Assembly: GCF_015832195.1 (NCBI RefSeq)
Contig: NC_052016.1
Location: 82,993,047-83,057,046 of the forward strand
DNA length: 64,000 bases
Direction: 5' to 3'
Origin: Motacilla alba alba
Taxonomy: Eukaryota; Chordata; Aves; Passeriformes; Motacillidae
The notes beneath the pieces were generated by a model. It searched no databases, was not told where the DNA came from, and was given only the letters and a program-made list of their open reading frames with translations. The position numbers were made by a program, and so were the translations under genes. The first letter of the stretch is position 1; every line of letters begins with the position of its first letter. This document shows positions 13,241 through 25,320 of this stretch, piece after piece.

Positions 13241-16200
13241 TGCTCCACAATGAGGAGTGGTTAAGGATGAAGCCTCAGTGGTTTCCTCTCCTGCTGTGCC
13301 TCATTCTTTTCTCACAATATCCTGATCCATCAGGGAGAAGAAGTCACAGACTCTGGATGGGAGTCAGGGAGAAGACCACGATGAATTTTGCTGTTACCAA
13401 GCCTTGCAGTAGTCTGAGAAATGGAGGGATTAAAGAGGGAAGAGACTCTCATCTTTACTCACAACCTTTGAGACTGCTCTTCTAAAAAAATTAGTGGCAT
13501 CCAAAATATTTTTTAATGTCATTATATTTACAGGTCTGGGACAGTCTGAAAGCTATCCATTAACGGCTAGATAGTTTCAGACATACCCAAGACACAACTC
13601 AAGTATATTAATCACCTATTCTGAAATTTGCAATTATAGGGCACATTTAATTATTTGATTTATATTTCTAGGCTTTAAATATGATGTATCTATATTCAAA
13701 ATGAGTTTAAAAAGGAGAGCAGTTTTCAACAAATATCACACTGCAGATTTTGATTTTTTCTAATGAAAGATGAAAATTTTTTCCAAGTTGTGACTGTTGA
13801 GTGTTTTTAAAGGTCAAAGCTATAAGGGAATTTTAAAATTAGTTATTCAGGCTGACTAAAAAGCAATACCAGTGCACTGGTAGCCTTATGCAAGCAATTT
13901 GTTTGCTCTTGAATATAAAGCAAATGTAATGTCAAAACTGAGGAAGAAAAATCATCTGCTGTAAATATTCTCCTATAGTAATTTTTTTCTCAATCAGGAA
14001 GTTAAATTGAGTTCTTTTTGCTGTGTAAGGTTAGTTATTGTTTAAAGAAAGTCTCCAGAAACCTAAAGCAGTGGAAAATGAAAAGGCATAAAACCCACAG
14101 AGGTTAATTTCAGTTGAATTTCCTTGAGATAAATCAAAGTTGATGCCATTGTGGAATATCTTTAAAGAAAAAGAAAAGAAAATAATAAGGCCTTTGCAAC
14201 AAAAAAGGCTAAGATTTCACCAAAACATTTTTGTTTCATTAATGGCTTCCTGAAGAAAGACGGACAGAAATAGGATGCAAGAAAAGGCTGACATTGATAT
14301 TTATAATGAATGCAAGTATCTGTACCTAAAGAAGCCCCAAAGACTCTGCCTCTCAAAAAGCACAGTCTGTTTACGTGAATTCTAATATTCTCTTACTATC
14401 AGTCTTATTAGTTCTTGGAAGTTCAACAATTGCAATAAAATTAGGTACACCGAGTCTGCGCAGGGTGTAAATACATGCACATCTTCACAGTAAACGGTAG
14501 ATCGTGGTAGAATGGTAAAGACTGGTAGAATTTACTTGTCTAAGTCCTTAGAGATCTTGGAAAAGCAAGGCCCCCACAAGGAGAGCAAGACTATGGTGGG
14601 GAACTGCCAGTAGTGTTTGGGTGTGGTTAATCAATGATACATAAAATCAGGATGTCACCCTGAGCAGTGTTTTATATAAAGACTGATGTAAAATCAGGCA
14701 TATATCCCTGTCCAGAGCTCTGTGCAGCTGAGCTGTTTTTTTTCTCAGCTACAGTGTATCAGGTGCACCGTAGTATGTCTTCAGGTCTCAAGTTCTGCTG
14801 AAAAGGAAATATGATATGATAATTAAACGAAATTCTCTTTTTTTTCTTTTTGGTCTTAGAGCTCATGAATATATTTTTGGTTTTAGGAATTAGAAAACAA
14901 ACTGTTTCTAGCTTTGCATCTTGTCCCACAGTCAGACATTGCTTTTGCTTATTAGAGGAAAAGAAAATGCAAGGGAACTTACCAGGCTGGGAATGATCAT
15001 AGAATATCCAGTCAAACATAATACAAATTTGTGTCTGTAAAAATTGCCTCTAGGTGTTTATGCATATATTTTGTTAAAAGCAATTATTACATCAGTCATG
15101 CTGCAATGTTATCCCTAATCTTGATCCACTGACTTACAGTGACTAGTTATCACTTTGGAAATAGACCAGCTCCCATGTTGAATTGCATCATGACACTAGT
15201 TTACCTATGTAAAAATAGCATGAGAATGTCAACTTGCAGCTGGCAAAGTACTGTGAGAGCCAACAAGACATTCTTTTTAATCTGTGAGCTGTTCCTGCCT
15301 TTCAGTAATGGACTCTAGGAATTCTGCCCTTTCACTTTGTGACTGAGTTGCCTTATCATGGCCAAAATATTTTAAAACAATTCAGACTTCACTTGTAGAC
15401 TTTTACTATCTATCTTGCATCCTAAGATTACAAATGGTGTTTAAAAATGAAAACTAGCTAAGTGTGATCCATGGACTGGAAACCCACCATTGAGCATATA
15501 CAGAGCATGTAATGGCTTGCAATAGCAATCTTCTCTCCATCTTTTCAGTATCTCAGTGTGCCTTAGACCTTATTCTTTTCAACTACCCTGTAGAAGTGAA
15601 CAGGCTTCCTGAGACCCTCTGGTTAATAAATTAAATCTGTATGAAAACATGTTGGAAACAAAAGACATACATAGGACATATACTGTCATATGAATGAATC
15701 ATCACATAAAATTAGGAAAAATTATTTCCAGCATTAACACTGCTCATGACAACCTATTTTGGCAGCAAAAAAAAACCCCACAAGATATATATTTTAAAAC
15801 ACTGCACAACTCTGTCTCATAGATTCTCCTCTCCCACCCTAGTACTAGAGTGCCTTCCAGAAGCACATTAAGAAACATGACTAATGTCTGTCTCATCTTC
15901 ATTCTTTTACTTGAAGCTGAAAAATTACATTATTTTTCAAAAACTACCTGCAAGTTGATGAAATATCATCTTTACAATGAACATAAAATTTTTACATTAC
16001 TGTGAAAACCATGGCAAAATTCAACCTTTGCAGAAGCACATACAGTTTCTACTGATGTAAGTGAGCAAGTGCTCAGTTACGCCAGGACACAGTTTCTATA
16101 CATAAGCACTGCAAAGCAGACTACCTTCTTGATATATGGGAGATTTGCAGACTAAAACAGCAAGCAATCCTTCACATCAGCATTCATTTTGCTGGATGGG

Positions 16201-18859
16201 AGTTGATTGAGAAATTAGCACTACATGGGAGATCTCTTTCTGTCTGGAAAGAAACAGGTGTCCAGTTTTATAATTGCTGTTGATTTATTATTCTGATCCT
16301 GCATGGGCTTACTGATGCAGATAGCTCTCTTAACTGTCTTTTGTGTCAAAGTGTACAAAAGACTAACACTCCAACTTTTTAATGGCATAATTTACCTTTA
16401 GTAGTAGCTCTCGAAGACTAGAGACCTTTAGTAAGAAAACTAAAAATTAAATAACTGTGCTGCTGTTTGAAGGACATTAGCTTTCCTACAGAATTAGTAT
16501 GTATGGCTTCACATTCAGGACTAGCATGAAATTGAAGCTTGTAGAGTTTTGGAAATGTTTATACCACAGTATAAATAAAGATTGTGACCAGCATGGACCA
16601 CATTGTGCTGGATGCTGTACAAGCAGAGAATAAATATCTACCCCTCTCTGAAAAGTTTGGTTGGCTTCCAACAAGCTGTCTGTGAGACTGCTAAATAATA
16701 CACCCACACAAAGAAAGAATAAGCTAATAATCTCAGACAAGAGGATCCGTCAGCAAACTCAGTTAAGCTTTGCTGTGACTGACTTATGCAGTGGAATGAT
16801 CCTTTAAAATAAAGAGTGGGATTCCCAGTATAGCTATGGATTGTGAGGAGCCAGCATGTGAGTTGTTTATAGCAGCCTCCCAGCATATATAGGCTGTTGT
16901 CACTCAATTGCACTGGTGGGAAAGCCTGTCTCCAGTCTTAAAAATATTTTAATTTGAGCCCCAGGTTCTCTGCCATGTTTTGCTTTCTGGCTAGAGAATT
17001 AGATGTATTCAGCAGTTCAGTCAGTGTGCATTAATTCTAGAAGAAGAAATGCTGAATGTACAAAATAGTGATCATGGTGATTTAGATGTCAAAGACACCA
17101 CTAGATCAGGGCTAGCAGTGAAAAACAGCTTTGTTTCACCTTTCTCTGAAACAGAAACCTATATGTTGTAGACATCAAATTATTACATTTGCCAACAAAA
17201 TTTTTATTGTGGGTGTCTTTTTTTCCCCTTTTTTTCCTTTCTTTTTTCCTTTTCCCTACCTAAACTATTTGGCAAAAGCATATCCTTTTCCAAATGTAAT
17301 TTATTCCTTATGAAGAGCTGCAGTTTTAATGACAGTTTAGACATTGATATATTTATTAGACTATATTTTCCTTTTAATAAATGCTTTGATGTAGCAAGTA
17401 TGTTCTCAGTGTTCTGTGTATACATTTCCATAATAACCCCTTTCCAGTTATCTGGGAGATCAAAGGGTGCAGCTCTGCACAACTTCTGCCAAAAACAAGA
17501 GATTCTTTTCTTACTGAGTCTTTGTAGACTGGTCCACAGTGTTTGGTGGATTCTGTTTTCGTCTGATCACAGTTGCAAACCCTCACATTTAGTGTAGATT
17601 TTTTCTTACTTAGTCTTAATTTCTGTCCTGTCCTTAGCGTTGCAGTGGTCCTACATTTTTATAAAATGTAGAACTGTACTGTAGCCATAGCAGGGCCCTG
17701 TGTTAAAGGAATATTCACATGATAGCATTAGAGTGTCAGAAGTCAGCACATCCCTGCAGCTAGCACAGATGAGTCTATGAGCAGTCCACAAATTAAGAAT
17801 CTGGTATCCCAGACTTGGTGTGTGATGAATCCTGCTTCAGTGCAAATCACTTAATTGCAGCCAGTACACGTTTTGCCAAAGGTGTTGCCATCTCTGCCTT
17901 GCTGTCTGTAATGCCTCTTTTACAAACCACAGGACTCTTTTGCAAAGTGGTTTAAGAAGGTTGAACAGCAAGCCCCCTAAAAAGATGGGATCTTCTTAAA
18001 GCCAGGAGATACTATTTCTCCTTTGGTCAGCTAGGTTTAAAGAACTGTTGTACATGCTCAGTGAATTTTTTTGGGAAATTCTAAGTACTATATTGTAATT
18101 TAAAAATCTGAACAGAAGAAATGATTAAATATTTGTACTTTATCCCATGGGCTCAGTTTCCAGTAAGAATAATTTCCACAAGCCAAAATTTAGAAATTGC
18201 TTACGGTTTAGGCCTCCGTAGATAAAAGGCGCTGAAGAAATTGTCTGAAATTCTTTCAAGAAAACCTTAATAATAACCTTAATCCTCAAAATAAACAACT
18301 AGCACAGACTGGAATTAGTAAGATGGTTGTGACATGACTGGTGAAGGGTTCTAGCACTGCTCTTCAGTAGGGTGAAAAATTATTGAAGATACTAACATAT
18401 TTTACATGTGACACTTTTAAGAAGGATCCTTCTCATTTCCGTTCAAGTCTCTTTAAAGTTTTCTTCAAGAATATATGCAAATAAGTATTCAGATTTATTT
18501 CTGGTTTGCTTCAACATTGTAAGGGCTTGATCAAAGTGGAATCTAAATTCTAAAATCATTGCATTTTCAGTTAAATCATCATATTAGTGATTTTGCTTCT
18601 ATCTTAGAAAATTTAGAGTAATGGTTGTGGAGGGACAGGACTATGTTCAAATAGTACTCAAAGAAGTGGAACTACTCTCACTGAAGTTCTTTTAAATGGG
18701 TTTTTCTGCTCTGTGTTATAGGTTCTACATCTTTTGACCTTGATAGGAGATTCAGTTTATACTCTATTTTTCTTTGCCTCTAAATAAAGCTATATCCTAT
18801 CCAAATGATGAATTTCACTAGTAATGTGTTTTGGTGTCAACCTATTAAGACAAATAGGT

Positions 18860-18925
18860 GATGAGACAGGAATGCATTAAGAAGACTCAGATGATGAGTT
18901 AGGAATGCAGTAAGAAGACCCTTCG
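18860..18925. repeat. 33-bp tandem duplication just upstream of the GPC6 exon
   Basis: Two adjacent 33-bp units start at 18860 and 18893. Both contain gatgag, then aggaatgca, then taagaagac in the same spacing, with a few substitutions between them. The second unit ends about 45 bp before the acceptor AG, so the array sits just outside the likely branch-point region. The units are diverged, which suggests a duplication that is not recent. Confidence 0.75.
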
Positions 18926-18939
18926 TACCTTGCTGTTAT

Positions 18940-19368
<429 letters not shown>

Positions 19369-21061
19369 TGAAACTAGGGTGGGGGTTTTTTAGCTTGAAT
19401 TTGTTCTCAACTTGCCAAACAATTGAAATCTGTCTTTGTGCTTTTTTTTGCTTTTTTTTTTTTTATTACAAGGAAGTGTGTTTGGTTGGTTTTTATGCCT
19501 ACCAATATACCCATCTTCAGTTCATAAATAGGGGCAATGGTTGTTTTCAGTTGCTTTTGGGGATATTAAAGCAATACTGACTAGAAAGCATTTCTCTGTG
19601 CTTAGAACACAGTGAAATACTAATATACATCAGTGTTATAGCATGGTAATGATTGTAATTCAAAACTGGCTACATATATAAAAGATAGGGATTACATCAG
19701 AATTTAAATGTTTCAAGCACATTTATTCTGTTGTTCATTAGGAAAGTACAGCCCTCACAGCATTCATTCATCATGCAGCTGGGTGATGGATTTTGTTAGA
19801 AATGTCTAGTCATGTTTCTGATGAGAAAATAGACAAACAGTGACACCTCTGAAGCTTAAGCTTTCCCAAAGGATGGTTTGGTTCACATTTATTTTAGGTT
19901 TAATTATTTATCTAGGCAAATATTTATGATAATTATAATCCTTGAGGACTTCACATAATTAAAGAAAAAAAATGCACAAAAATAACCCATCTGGGCACCA
20001 CAAATGTGCCTGAATGACTTTCTCTCATACAGTATTTCAAGATCAGGTGTATTTTTCTGAATTGGTGTTCCAGCTAGATAGTTGTTCTGTGATCTTGCTG
20101 TTTCACAGTCCTTGTTGTGTATTTGGATCTTGAATTCTGAAATACTCTCATGAGATCCACTCAAATACTTCTGAACAATAAGTGCATGAGTGATTTGGAT
20201 GCTTGGCCCATTCAATACTTTCCCACATTTGCAAGCCTAAGCCACTCCTCTGCCTCAAGAGGATCATCTCATTTGCTTCATTTTAATCACAGTCAGAAGG
20301 TGAGATAGAGCCAATACATTGTACAGTAGAGTGCAGCTCAAGCACTCAACAAGATGGGGCTTTTAAACTTTTCTTAACCTGTGCTATGTGATATTTTGCA
20401 GTTGCAAGTTGAGAGGCCATGGAGCTAGAAATGTAGTCAGGAAAGGAGAGCCTGACTTTATGTCTAGGAGACTGCATGGGAGAAAAAGGTCATTTTGCAC
20501 TTAAAATTCAGTGGATGAGATATGTGATCCTTGCTAGTCAGCTGAAAAAAAGTCTCTTCCTCCAAGTGCCTTCCTGAGCTTTCGGGTTGCCTTTCTTTGA
20601 TTTCCGGCACCGTCAGTTCTTGCAATCTTTCTGAATGGTGGCAGGGTACCGCAGTGAAACCCCAGGCTGCCTAGTCTAGCTGGGGCAGCTTTTTAGCCTC
20701 CAAATGTGCAGGATGCACATATCTACAGCCCCAGATTTCCTCTGAAGAGTGATGATGTCCCCATGGGTCAGGTTCTAAGTGAAAGTACAGAACTCTGATG
20801 TCACTGTTGTCAGCAAGCATTAGGTCTTGCTGGAGAAGACTGTGGAGAGTAAGCTATGTAATTCATGTAAAAGATGCATAATTTGTGAATCCCTCACAGA
20901 TGAAGGTCTGAGTTGTCTGCTGAGATGTCACTTTCCCTGTGTATGTACATGATTATACAGACTGTGCAGGTGTCTCCTCTGTCACATATCCAGAAAATCT
21001 TTTCCTCTCAGCCTCTGGGCTTTGGGTACATAAGCCCTCTCAAGAAAAGGGTTTATAACAA

Positions 21062-21092
21062 GATCACTATATGATTCTATGATCCTATTATG
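21062..21092 (+). repeat. Possible CR1 3'-terminal microsatellite remnant
   Basis: The segment holds atgattctatgatcct, which resembles the ATTCTATG-type repeat ending CR1 LINEs. No convincing CR1 body is visible just upstream, so it could be a heavily decayed copy or chance. Confidence 0.35.
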
Positions 21093-21287
21093 AGAACTGC
21101 TAGCTCTGCAATGATACTGTGGGTCTTTTCGTAGTGTCAGTTGAAGATGATAACAGTAGCTCAATCGTGCTTCTGTTGTTTGTTTTGTTTTTTTTTTAAC
21201 ATGGATGAAACACTTGAAATCATTGTTAAAAGGGTTCAGTGGGTGGTGCAAGACACAATAGTGTCTTAATGGTGATACTCCATTAGA

Positions 21288-21552
21288 CTACATCTAGAAC
21301 ATTGTGTTCAGTTTTTGGCCCTTCCTGTGCAAAAAAGACATTGATAAACTGAAGCAAGTTCAGTAGAGGCCACCATCAGGATCTGGACTGGATTACTTGT
21401 CCTTGAGCCTGTGGGACTGGGGCTTCTTCATTCTGGAGAAGAGGCTACTTCAAGGACATGTAGCAGTTGCTCCCGGTGCCTCTAGGGAGGTCATTAAAGA
21501 AATGCAGCAAAGCACTTCACAGTGGGGCATGTGTGATACGATGGACATGAGT
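21288..21552 (+). mobile_element. CR1 LINE fragment, + strand, 5'-truncated
   Basis: The order of landmarks matches the 3' part of CR1: a segment like tactgtgttcagttttggg, then an AAAAAGACATTGA-like stretch, then a tggggcttcttcattctggagaagag segment typical of the end of CR1 ORF2. Many substitutions and small indels indicate an old copy. The true CR1 3' end is missing, because the sequence switches directly to a CR1 fragment in the opposite orientation near 21553. Confidence 0.8.
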
Positions 21553-21868
21553 TGAATCATTTCCTCTTGTCCTATCATAGCAGGCCCTAATGAAAATCCC
21601 ATCCCCATCTTTCTAATAAATGCCCTTTAAGTGCTAGAAGGTTGCTAATAAGATCTGCCTGGAGCTTCTCTTCTCCAGCTGAACAACCCCGAATCCCTCA
21701 TGTCTTCACAGGAGAGGTGCTCCAGCCCTCTGACCATATTTGTGGCCCTCCTCTGGACACAGTACAACAAGTCCATGTCTTTCCTGTGATGCTGTGGATT
21801 CCAGAGCTGGATTTATTAATCCAGGTGAGGGTCTTCTGAGAGCAGAGTACAGGCGACCTGCTGGTCAC
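21553..21868 (-). mobile_element. CR1 LINE fragment, - strand
   Basis: Read on the minus strand this is the same CR1 region as the preceding plus-strand fragment. On the + strand the landmarks are cttctcttctccagctgaacaacccc, gaggtgctccagccctctgacc, gtggccctcctctggacaca and ccagagctggat, the reverse complement of the CR1 end of ORF2. The two fragments lie tail to tail and share complementary sequence, forming an imperfect inverted repeat. Confidence 0.85.
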
Positions 21869-23391
21869 ATTTCTTTAGGATCATTATCCTATGATCCTAC
21901 TAAAAATTAATAAAATCATCATTTTACTTAAGTGTAGAGTATACTTTGATTGCATGACTATCCTTGGTATTAAAATCTCGGTGACTGTACTCATACAGCA
22001 TATGCAAAACAATTTCTGGCCTTAGGGATTTTGCATTACGTGCAGCCTGGTGAGGCAGATATGAAGAGCCCCAACTAGCACCATATATTCAAGATTAATA
22101 ATTGTCCTGTGGAAAGGCTCTGATTACTCTGAGAATGAATAGCTCATTGCCATATCATAACTGTGGACTTTTATGCTGGTTTATCTACTGTAGTAAATGA
22201 CAAATCCTTTTCTTTAAACATAATTTTAAAAGACTACAACCATTTCTTAGAGTTAGCACATAACTGCAGCCAAAAATGAGACAGGTAAACATCTTTTGTG
22301 CTATTTTAAAAGTCGTCCAAATTCAGCACAGTTTTCTTTCTCGTTGTACTCTGATATTGAGAGATTCTGTGATAAGGATGACACATCTGGATAAGTCAGG
22401 AGAAATAAATAAAGACAGAAAATGAAAGGAAGAACTGTTGCAGTTCTTCTATAAAATCCTGTGTCCATTCTCTGCACTGACTAGGAACAGAGGACGATCT
22501 TCTACCTGCAACATCACAAGCTTAAAAGATTTTTTTGCTTTCTATTTGTGGACCCATTATTTCACTGAGCCACCATTGACATAGAGAAATGTTGAGCCTA
22601 TACCTTAAACACCGTGAGAAAGAGAGTGACTAATGAGAAAGTTGGTAACATCTCCTTTGGGCCTTTATTGTCTCATCGTCTTTGGGACCATTTCTGTAGA
22701 GGTTTGGTAGGTCACACACGAAGAATTTGTTCCCTGTCTAATGTCAGGGACATATCCTTTCTAATTTTTCCTCAGAGAGGTCTGAAAACGATGCAGTTGG
22801 TGTATTCCTTGCAAAGGAGCTACACTTTCTTTATTTCAATGATGTGTGCATTCAAGCACATTCAAAGGAGGCAACACATATCACAAACATTTTCCTCTTA
22901 CAATAGGATTTTGCAGTTTAGCAATTTGCTTGTCAGTGAGATTATAATTTAGTAAGTCACACTTAGATAAATAGAAAGGGAGGGTGGTTAGGACATCTTA
23001 TTTTTGTAATTTTTTTCTAATATTATATTTCAGTTGCAAGCAGACACAGTTGCTTCCAACTGCCTGAAGTTCTATTACACTGTTTTAGTTGAACAGTATT
23101 TTCATGATCTCTAAGTCTAATTGCAATTTTTAATCTACAGAGATTTTAAAATCTTTTTATTTCTCATTTTAATGCATTAAATTTCTCAGTGCTATGTTGC
23201 TATGCTGCTTAAATCTCCACTCAGTGCAGTATATTTCCACTGGCTTGAATGGACCAGCTTGCTAAATTATATATATATTCTAGAAAGTTGTATAGGCATA
23301 TGAGCAAAAAGTAATTATTTCTTAAATTGAGAATATTAACTCTTAATTTAAATCAATTCATTCATTAATATAGAAGAATTCCTAAAATATC

Positions 23392-23630
23392 TCAAGTTGA
23401 AAAGGCCCTGTAAAGATCATTGAGTCCAACTCCCTGCTGCTTGCAGGGCTAACTAGAAATAAACCGTATGACTAAAAGCTTTATCCAGATGCTCCTTAAG
23501 CTCTGACAGGCTTGGTTCCATGACCTCTTTCCTGGGGAGACTGTTCCAGTTACCAGCCGTCCTCTCAGTGAAGAACCTTTTCCTGATGTCCAATCTGAAC
23601 TTGCCCCGATGCAGGTTCAATATATAATGT
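23392..23630 (-). mobile_element. CR1 LINE 3'-end fragment, - strand
   Basis: The + strand shows the reverse complement of a CR1 3' end: aaagatcattgagtccaact, then gctccttaagctctgacaggcttgg, then ctggggagactgttccagt and cagtgaagaaccttttcctga. It is 5'-truncated, as is usual for CR1 insertions. The copy is interrupted by point changes and is not coding. Confidence 0.9.
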
Positions 23631-24869
23631 TCAATATGCAACATCAGAACTGCCATTTTCGGTATGTCAAAGGTCTGTTCAGTTGATTTTACCTCAGTGG
23701 CAGTAGTTTAAAGGTCAGTATAGGAGCAGAGCTTCTCAACTACTATACTTTCTTAAACTGTAGGTAGTAGATGTTTGTGGGTGTTTTGAACTACAGTTTC
23801 AGAAATAATTAGTTAAATTTCCTACTACCTGTTTTTTCAGTACTTTTTTTAGATCCCAAAAACCTGGCTTTTCTGTTTTGATATCTTTTGGTAAAAGAAA
23901 TAGTTCTGTCCTTCCCTGTTCCTCTGTAAAAATATAGCATATTAACATGTTATTGTTATTAAATTTACTTGTTATCAACTATTTTTCTAGATAAAATAAA
24001 TAAACAAACTAAACTAAACCAAAAAAACAAGCCTTCCTGACAGACTGTGATTTAGTATCTAATGGTAAGCTGGAGAAGCTGTGGAAAATATTTCTGTAGT
24101 TGCTCTTAGCTGTGATTACCAATAATGTGATATAAAAGACATATGCATACTTTTCATGTTCATCTTTTACTGTGTCTGAGCTCTGGACACTTTGTGAGAA
24201 AATAATGCTAAGCTATTCTCTCTGACTCCAAACAAAGCGTTCTCAGTTATCGCAATAATCCCTTTGAACTGTCACTGAGTGGTGGAGGGTGTAAGCAGGA
24301 AAACTCATGGGGAATTAAAATTTTTAAACAGGAGAGTCGAGGATTTCCAGGAGCATGTGATTCCTGAAATACTTTCCCCAAATATATTAACAGATGAATT
24401 ACAACAATTATCACTCAGTCTTTCCTTGGGAACTGGTTCTGTTTTACACACGCCATGTTTGTTTCCCTCTTCCTTATTTAATGAAAAAAAATCTTCATTG
24501 GCTCTTGCAGTAAACCTGCCTCACTGGGAACAGCAAGTGCAGAATACTTTTATTTACAGAGATCTAGGGGTTTAGTTATTGTTTGCTAGCTTTGCTTTTC
24601 TCTAAGTTTGGCCATTTTGTGGTTTGTTTTTTTGTCTGAATTTGAGCACTTTCTTCCTGTTGTATATTGGGATAACGACAAGAAGAATTGTTCTGAGTTT
24701 GGCTTTGACTTTCACACTTGAAAATTCATGCTACCAGCAACCAAAGTAGTTTTCATACCAAGAGTAAAGTGAAGCTTAGCTCAGGGGCATCATTAAGAGC
24801 AGTTAGTGGTTTTGTTAGTGGCATAAACATCAAAGATTTGTGACCCAGTCACTAAGGACTTATTTCATT

Positions 24870-25320
24870 AATGCATTTAAATATTAATTATCATTTATTA
24901 CAAAATAAAAAGAGGCTGTTACAATACTTTTCTAATTGTATGGCATAGGCTATATATCTCCTTCTTTTTAAACCAATTAAAACCATTCATCCCCTGAATA
25001 TTATTAAATTATGTTAATATCAGACTTCTTATTAGGAACCTGGTGATATATGAGCAAAGTGAAATAAATTCAGTAATACAATTATAAGGTTAAACCCAAG
25101 ATTAGTAGTGAAAAGCAGTGTCTAGTAATTGCCTGTGATTACTTCTACTTGCAGAATGCCAGGCCACTGCTTTTCTAATATGCTGAATCAATATTCTTAC
25201 AAACTCTGCTTTTCATGGTTTATAAATAAACATTCAACATTTTGTGAGAGGCATAAATAAAGGCCAATATTGAATGACAGAGTGATTCAGAATGTAATTA
25301 TTGCAGGGGGAGGAAATATG
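24870..25320. promoter_or_regulatory. Candidate conserved noncoding element
   Basis: AT-rich, free of recognisable repeats and dense in homeobox/POU-like motifs (atgcatttaaatattaatta, tctaattg, gtaattattgc). Stretches of this kind in introns of developmental genes are often conserved enhancers. That is inference from motif texture only. Confidence 0.25.

Larger units (their letters stand above)
1..18859 (+). other. GPC6: Upstream GPC6 intron (3' part)
   Basis: AT-rich, CpG-poor sequence with dense stops in all frames. The longest open frames are short and match no family I recognise, so I read the stretch as intron leading to the exon at 18971. Besides the T tract near 2.0 kb, a (TC)n run near 5.06 kb, a short GA run near 9.39 kb and the 13.2-kb tandem duplication, I recognise no mobile element here. 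The absence of CR1 in nearly 19 kb is noticeable compared with the downstream intron. Some stretches (about 3030-3145, 5180-5310 and 8020-8180) are dense in TAATTA-like motifs and could be conserved noncoding elements. Confidence 0.8.
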
